From the NCBI GenBank assembly GCA_032358165.1, contig JAALGY010000012.1, forward strand, positions 2,232,001-2,296,000: 64,000 nucleotides of DNA. The letters run 5' to 3'. The position numbers were made by a program, and so were the translations under genes. Source of the stretch: Diplosphaera chodatii (taxonomy: Eukaryota > Chlorophyta > Trebouxiophyceae > Prasiolales > Stichococcaceae). The notes under the pieces are model-generated. The model saw only the letters and a program-made list of their open reading frames with translations. It searched no databases and was not told the origin of the DNA. Positions 58,974 through 64,000 of the stretch are shown here, one piece after another (the first letter of the stretch is position 1; the number at the start of each line of letters is the position of its first letter).

Positions 58974-59688
58974 ATGGCTCCGAAGGAGCGGAAGACGCCG
59001 CGCCGCAGGGAGCCTGCCATTATTGGGCCTAAGGTGGTTGGCGCATGCAACCTTTGCCAAAGCTTTCTTTCGTGGGTTATGGCTTTGAGCACACGCGTGC
59101 GGCGCATCAGTATCCTTCACTGGTGCTTGCGCGTTTCCTTGTTGACGCAGCTACCACTGCACACATGCATAGCCTCTGGTCGGCGCGGCCGTCTGACAGC
59201 CGGTGCCAACGTGCGTAAGAGCACCAGCAGCCTCACGGCGTCAAACCTGCAGCAACCAATGTATCTGCGTGTATCCACTGCAGGAGCTGCTGGCAGCGCT
59301 GGACGTGCAGCAGACAACGATCAGCGCAGCGCATCTGCGTGTGGGCCAGCAGCTGAAGCAGCTGCAGGTGTGACATCACCAGCAGCCTGAAGCGGGAATC
59401 CAAGGCGTGTGCACCAGACTGGAGCAGCGAAGCATGCTTGCTAGCGTAGCACACGGCCAGCGGCTCAATGCCTTGGCATATGAGCGTCTTGCCGTACGCA
59501 TTGGCAAGGTTGTGCAGGATGCCCTTGCTGAAGGAGCCTGATGACGTGGCTGACCCTGGGATGTGCAGCTGGAGGAGAAGCTGCTGGAGCAGATGCTGCA
59601 GCAGGCGCGGGCTGCTGAGGGTGCGGGAAAGGACGCCGGCGGCAGTGGGGATGAGGAGCCAGAGGATGAGGAGTTTGAGGATGTGTAG
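58974..59688 (+). CDS. Small basic-to-acidic coiled-coil protein, unknown function
   Basis: The first exon starts at 58974 with a strongly basic N-terminus (MAPKERKTPRRREP, then AIIGPKVV). Later exons encode ELLAALDVQQTTISAAHLRV followed by GQQLKQLQ, possibly LNALAYERLAVRIGK, and finally LEEKLLEQMLQQARAAEGAG, then an acidic tail (GDEEPEDEEFEDV) and stop at 59686-59688. The heptad pattern suggests a short coiled coil in a complex subunit. I do not recognise the family. Exon borders after the first exon are partly unresolved. Confidence 0.45.
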
Positions 59689-60379
59689 TGTACAAGGCGT
59701 CTTCGGTTCAGCGCCAGGCGCACAGCGCAGACAGCAGGCACCGTTGGGGGTTCTGTAGCCGGCATGCGCATGTTGCTACAGGGCGGCGCATGCTGCAGAT
59801 GCGTTGGTCGGCTGCAGTTTCACGGCATAGTAGTTGCAGACCTGCTCCACGGCGGCGGGTGCACCTTTGGAGCAGCGCCAGGTCGATACACAGCAAGGTC
59901 GCAGTTGCAAGGTGCTCAACCGAATTCTGCTGGTGGAAAAAAGTCCAACATTGATGTATGGCCCATGTACCTGGCCTCACCAGAATGCAGTGCTTGTGAA
60001 GCGACCGCAATGAGAGCTGTATATCTTAGAAGCGGCTGCATGCATCAACCACAGCGTGTCAAAAACCCGTCCTCCCTCACTCATCATGCTTGACAGTCTG
60101 TTGCGGTGTCCTCCGCTTGCCCACTGTTATGTTGATGGCAGCATCACCAAGGCGGCAGGATAGATGCAGTTGTGCATCTGGGTCCGCCACAGCAAGTAAG
60201 GACTCGCTCGACAGATTGGCGGGCCTGCACGTGACTGGTATCTTGGTGAATCACATGCAGATTGCACTCTGCATTCTCACGCAGCATACGTGTCATAGAT
60301 TGCTGCTGTGCCGGCTTTGCAGCCTTGGATCCAAAGTAGGTCTTGAACGTCACTTGAGGCACAAAATATCGGCGGCCAA
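59689..60379. other. Intergenic, promoter of cupredoxin D expected
   Basis: About 0.7 kb with no recognisable exon on either strand. Confidence 0.35.
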
Positions 60380-61994
60380 ATGGCGGGGTCGAACATTGCT
60401 GGAGCGGTCTTGGCAGCCTGCGTGCTGCTGGCACTTGCAACGGCTGGGAGCGTCGACAGCCAGATGACGTTCACCTGGAAGGTGGGCCCTGTCCCTCACG
60501 TCGGCTGCCTCGGTTGCCTACATCCGTAGCTCCTGCCTGCCAGCAGCTGCTGCCCACCAGCCTTTGATGAGGTTGCCCCCAAGGACTGCGCCCAGCAGGG
60601 TTGAGTCAGCCATGTTACATGGACAGCAAACAGAACGGGAGCACCTGCAGTGCATACGTCTGTGACTGAGTGGTAATGCTGCGCATGCAATTTGCATAAT
60701 CGATATGCGCTGCTGTTGGCTTGCACCCCTGCTATCGGTACCTGCACAGCATGCGACCACGAACCCAGTGGCTGCTTGCTGTGTGCTTGGCACGAGTGTA
60801 CAAGCATACAGGTGACCCTTCAACAAGCAGGGTGCTCATAATGCTGCAGGACGAAGGTACATATGTCCCGGTGTAACCAGTGTGCGGCGCATTGCCGTAC
60901 AATGGCGTCCGACCTCATACATGATGCCTGCTGTACATCCGTGTGTGCAACATGCTGTGACAACCGCCACCCTGTTTCAGGCAAACAATGCATGTATCGC
61001 TGCTGCGTCCAGACTTCAGGCTGCTGCTCACTGGGAAAGTCTTCACTGGCTCAGGCATTGATCCAAATGGCTACCCAGCTCAGACGCTGTCAAAGAACGA
61101 GTTTGTAACTTTGGACTGGAGCAAGTCGGTGCGCAATGTCATCCTCCTCGTAATGCTCGTTATACTGCAACCCCGATGGAGAGTACATGAACAACTGGTT
61201 CACAGCATACCACATCGATACACATGGTTCCCCGCAGGCACCTGATGAGCATGGCGTCTACAAGATCCCCGAGCTCAGCAACTGCGTGCCACCCACCCCT
61301 GCGAACATCGTCGTGCCACCACGCCCTGGTGCGCCCATCTCACTTGCTGCTTATTTCTGTGTCCCACGCTGATTCTAGCATTGATTGTCGCAGCATACCT
61401 GTGCTAGCGCACATGTACGGTATGCAGCGCAGACAAATCCTCAACACGACACATCGTGCAATGCCATACCATGCTTAAGCCAAGTTCCCCCTCGGTGTGC
61501 AGATGGCACTTTCAAATTCACGTGCGTGTGTCTTGGAAACCTGGCTGTGCGGATGTCGAACCCACATGGTGTGTTCCTGTTCCTGACCGAAAGGATCACC
61601 TGGCTCACCAACGTCCATTCAACTGTAGGTGCCTGAATACCGGCAAAACTGACCTGGCCTGCCCCGTTGACGGTGGGTCCACTGCAGATTCAGTTCTGGT
61701 GCAGTCTGCTATATGATGAGTTGCCGCGATTTGTGCGATTCAGTGTGGAGTATAGCATTGTTGAGCTGCGTGGCTCGTTCATGGCAGTAAGGGACTCCCA
61801 TCGTTGCTGTGCAGGGCATTGCCATGCAGGTGACTGCTGCATTTCAAGTCAGCGCTGACATATGTCATGTTGCCTCGCATTATTGCACCAGACATACCGG
61901 TAAGGTAGTGAGAAACAGCCTTTGTATGCATGCTCATGTTCGGCCTCCTGATTTTCATGCAGGCATGAAGATCTCAATCGACTGCACTGCCTGA
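60380..61994 (+). CDS. Secreted cupredoxin, phytocyanin-like, copy D (copper ligands plausible, Met axial)
   Basis: Exon 1 (60380-60481) is a signal peptide (AGAVLAACVLLALATAGSVDSQ) ending TFTWK, like the W(K/V) end of copies A and C. An exon ending at 61128 reads FTGSGIDPNG and FVTLDWSKS; its 5' border is unresolved because the simplest join is out of phase, and a 7-nt microexon at 60850-60856 would fix it. Then in-phase exons 61238-61328 (APDEHGVYKIPELSNC), 61503-61546 (DGTFKFTCVCLGN), 61815-61899 (ADICHVASHYCTRHT) and 61963-61994 (GMKISIDCTA-stop). Ligands would be His, Cys, His (Cys-x4-His) and a Met three residues further than in A. Expected size is about 155 residues. Confidence 0.72.
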
Positions 61995-62223
61995 GCACGA
62001 GGGTCGGACGCTTCCAACAGCATGCATCATGGTGGCAGACATACAGTACACTCCCCTGTGTGTTGGTCATACTGGTTTATCAGGAGCACTGCTGTGCTGT
62101 GGTGTGATCAGCGTGCACATCAGACTGATCAAGGGTCGAATCTGCATGCGGCACTAAAAGCCAAGCTGATGTCTGAGATGCTACCGACATCGATGTGCTA
62201 TGCGCCTACTACAAACAAAGCCA

Positions 62224-62228
62224 TGTAA
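62224..62228 (+). terminator. TGTAA polyadenylation signal (cupredoxin D)
   Basis: TGTAA lies about 230 bp after the stop of cupredoxin D. Confidence 0.45.
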
Positions 62229-62468
62229 CATACAGTGGTATATAGACTACACTGTCTGTTTCCTATGCCAGAACTCACCACATACGACCGCCATTGCTCA
62301 TGCTAGCACAGTCTTATTCTGCAGTGTGGAGTATGGCAGCCATCTTGCTTGCCATCGCTATTTTTCTGTGCGCCCTGCTGCTCAGGGTGTGTATGTAACA
62401 ACGCCAAGCCCCATGGGTGTGGAGCATGCTCAGCAGTCACAAGGTCACGACTCTGCTGATGTTGCAAA

Positions 62469-64000
62469 TCAATCGCGGATGCGGTCGCGGAAGCGCTGAA
62501 CGTTGGCGTGCGTCAGCATGGTGCACTGGTGCCACGCCAGCGGCTGCCCCGTGAAGGGGCACTTGCCCTTCTCCGCTAGCACGGCCTGCAGGGCACCATG
62601 CTCACACCAGTGAGGGCAATTGCAATAAGCACTTGTGCAGCAGCAGGTTGTGCGTACATCTGCTATGCTGCTGAGCAGGTGCCCCACGAAAGGTAGTGGG
62701 CCGCCTCAACTATAACAGCAGTGTTGATGTGCCATGTCGCCAGAAGGCAAAAGTGGGACGTAGAGCACGTCCTTTTGAGTTGCAGTGTCCATGATCCGGC
62801 TGTCAAGGGCTTGTAGTGGTGCTTCTGGAAGGTAGCACTGAAAGGCAGGTCCGAAGGTGCTAGGACGCACCTTCCAGGTGGCGGCGCCCATGACGTGGCC
62901 GTAGGGGCTGATGGCGGGGGACACCACGGGCTCCAGGGTGATGGGGTCCAGGCGGGAGGGCAGGGGGTTGTCGGCGTCCACCCCCGCGGCGCCCTCCGCC
63001 CCGCACCGCGTCCTGTAGCGCGCGTTGCGGGTGAGCGCCGACCACCTGCGAAGGGAAGGGGCAAGGACGCAGGGTCAGACCAGCACAACCATGCAGTCGA
63101 CCTGCTGCAGCTGCTGCACGGGCATACAGGGTGGGCCCGCCGCTCTCCTCGTGGAGCCAGCAGCTGCCACATCTGGTGAGCGCTCCATGGTGCATCCATT
63201 GGCGGATATGCTGCACAGGTAGATGAACTCACTTGCTGGCAAGGCCGTTGCCGCCAGCCTCCTCATCTGTGTCATCATCGTCGCCCCTGCTTGTGAAGCA
63301 GAAGTCGTCAGTTGCACGCCACAGACGAGGCACAGCTGCAGCTGCCACGCAGCTGAGGGACAGCACAAAGCGAGGGTGCAGACACTCTGCACAGAGTCAG
63401 CAAATACCTGCGGCGCTTCTTGCGGCCACGGCCAGGCCCTGCATGTTGGCTGCCGCCGCCGCCGCGGGGCACGGCAGGCACTGAGGGCGGCGGCGCCACC
63501 GCAGGCAGCCCCGCAGCAACGGCCGCCCTGTCGCCCTTGCCCACCCAGTACAGGTCGCACCGGCAGTCGGGGTCCAGCGACTCGATCTGCTCCTCAATCT
63601 GGGAGAAACGGACAGCGCAAGCTCAGCTCCTCGCAGCAAGACACCAGTCCAAATAGGCAATGTCCATATGAGAGGTGCCCGAAGTTGAGCTCAGCACGTA
63701 CAGCAATGTTCCGTGGCAAAGCCTTGATGCTCTGCAGCAGCTAGTGCAGTGTGGACCCCTGCGTGCAATCCTGAAGCTGTGCTGACTGCGCTCACCTCTG
63801 GCTGGTTGAGGCCAAAGTACTCGGGCCCCGCGATGGCGGTCTTGGGCGGCGGCGCCAGGTTCTCGCCCGCGCTGCGCCGCGCCTCGATCTCCGCATTGAT
63901 CCGCTTCAGCACCTGCATCGTGGGCCACCCTGACTGGGTGCTTACTTGCAGACATAATGACGTCGCAGGTATTCATATGCTGTGCCAGCCGTCAGGCAGA
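62469..64000 (-). CDS. U-box/RING-like protein, partial at the right edge
   Basis: Exons in transcript order: about 63913-63797 (LKRINAEIEARRSAGENL; PEYFGLNQPE), an exon near 63600-63415 (QIESLDPDCRCDLYWVGKG, then a Gly/Arg-rich linker RGRKKRR), one ending at 63233 (DTDEEAGGNGLASK), 63045-62871 and 62585-62469. The last two give LDPITLEPVVSPAISPYGHV, MGAATWK joined to AVLAEKGKCPFTGQPLAWHQ, and CTMLTHANVQRFRDRIRD-stop. DPITLEP..SP..SPYGHV and CPFTxxPL are U-box features, in which salt bridges replace zinc; E3 ubiquitin ligase activity is inferred. The exon at 63913 begins at an acceptor (GATGCAG), so the N-terminus lies further right, probably outside the window. Confidence 0.78.

Noticed and set aside
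1..64000. CRISPR arrays, prokaryotic operons, Shine-Dalgarno sites
   Set aside because: Genes are intron-rich and eukaryotic; the only tandem repeats seen are two-copy duplications and microsatellites.

Overview
This is a nuclear segment from a green alga. Genes are split into short exons by many introns of about 100-300 bp with clear GT(G/A)AG(T) donors and (C/T)TGCAG acceptors. Coding exons are GC-rich, and several 3' ends carry the TGTAA polyadenylation signal typical of chlorophytes. The recognisable proteins (plastid RNA helicase RH3, plant-type P5C dehydrogenase ALDH12, the thylakoid lumen protein TL29) place it in Viridiplantae, probably a core chlorophyte; genus is not determined. No rRNA, tRNA, CRISPR array or intact transposon was recognised.

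Layout. 0.5-6.2 kb (-): F-box/leucine-rich-repeat gene with a duplicated LRR block. 6.7-9.0 kb (-): Ala/Leu-rich helical-repeat (ARM/HEAT-like) protein followed by two small tandem duplications. 9.8-11.1 kb (-): magnesium-dependent phosphatase-1-like HAD protein. 11.8-17.0 kb (+): chloroplast DEAD-box helicase RH3, 14 exons resolved. 17.4-18.1 kb (-): small single-helix membrane protein. 18.3-22.2 kb (+): ALDH12, all exons resolved. 22.7-24.8 kb (-): TL29/APX4. 25.3-31.7 kb (+): kinesin with N-terminal motor. 32.2-35.4 kb (+): type II membrane protein with a DUF7164-like domain and a (GCT)22 intronic tract. 36.2-39.7 kb (-): secreted protein with a GON domain and seven Cys-rich modules, one per exon. 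42.6-46.0 kb (+): MFS transporter. 62.5 kb to the right edge (-): U-box/RING protein, partial.

The most unusual part is 47.7-62.0 kb. It holds four related secreted cupredoxin (phytocyanin-like) genes on the + strand, here called A, B, C and D. Their signal-peptide exons are in part too short to show as long ORFs, and their splice phases are shared. A and D keep a plausible type-1 copper site (His, Cys, His plus Gln or Met); B and C have lost ligands. Between B and C lies a divergent pair of unrelated-looking genes whose last exons encode the same winged-helix-like segment at the same intron position. A small coiled-coil gene lies between C and D.

The genes form no operon. Functionally they cover chloroplast RNA metabolism (RH3), thylakoid lumen (TL29), mitochondrial proline catabolism (ALDH12), cytoskeleton (kinesin), ubiquitin ligation (F-box and U-box proteins) and the cell surface (cupredoxins, GON protein). 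Exon joins quoted below were made by hand from splice motifs and reading phase; gene starts are less certain than domains.
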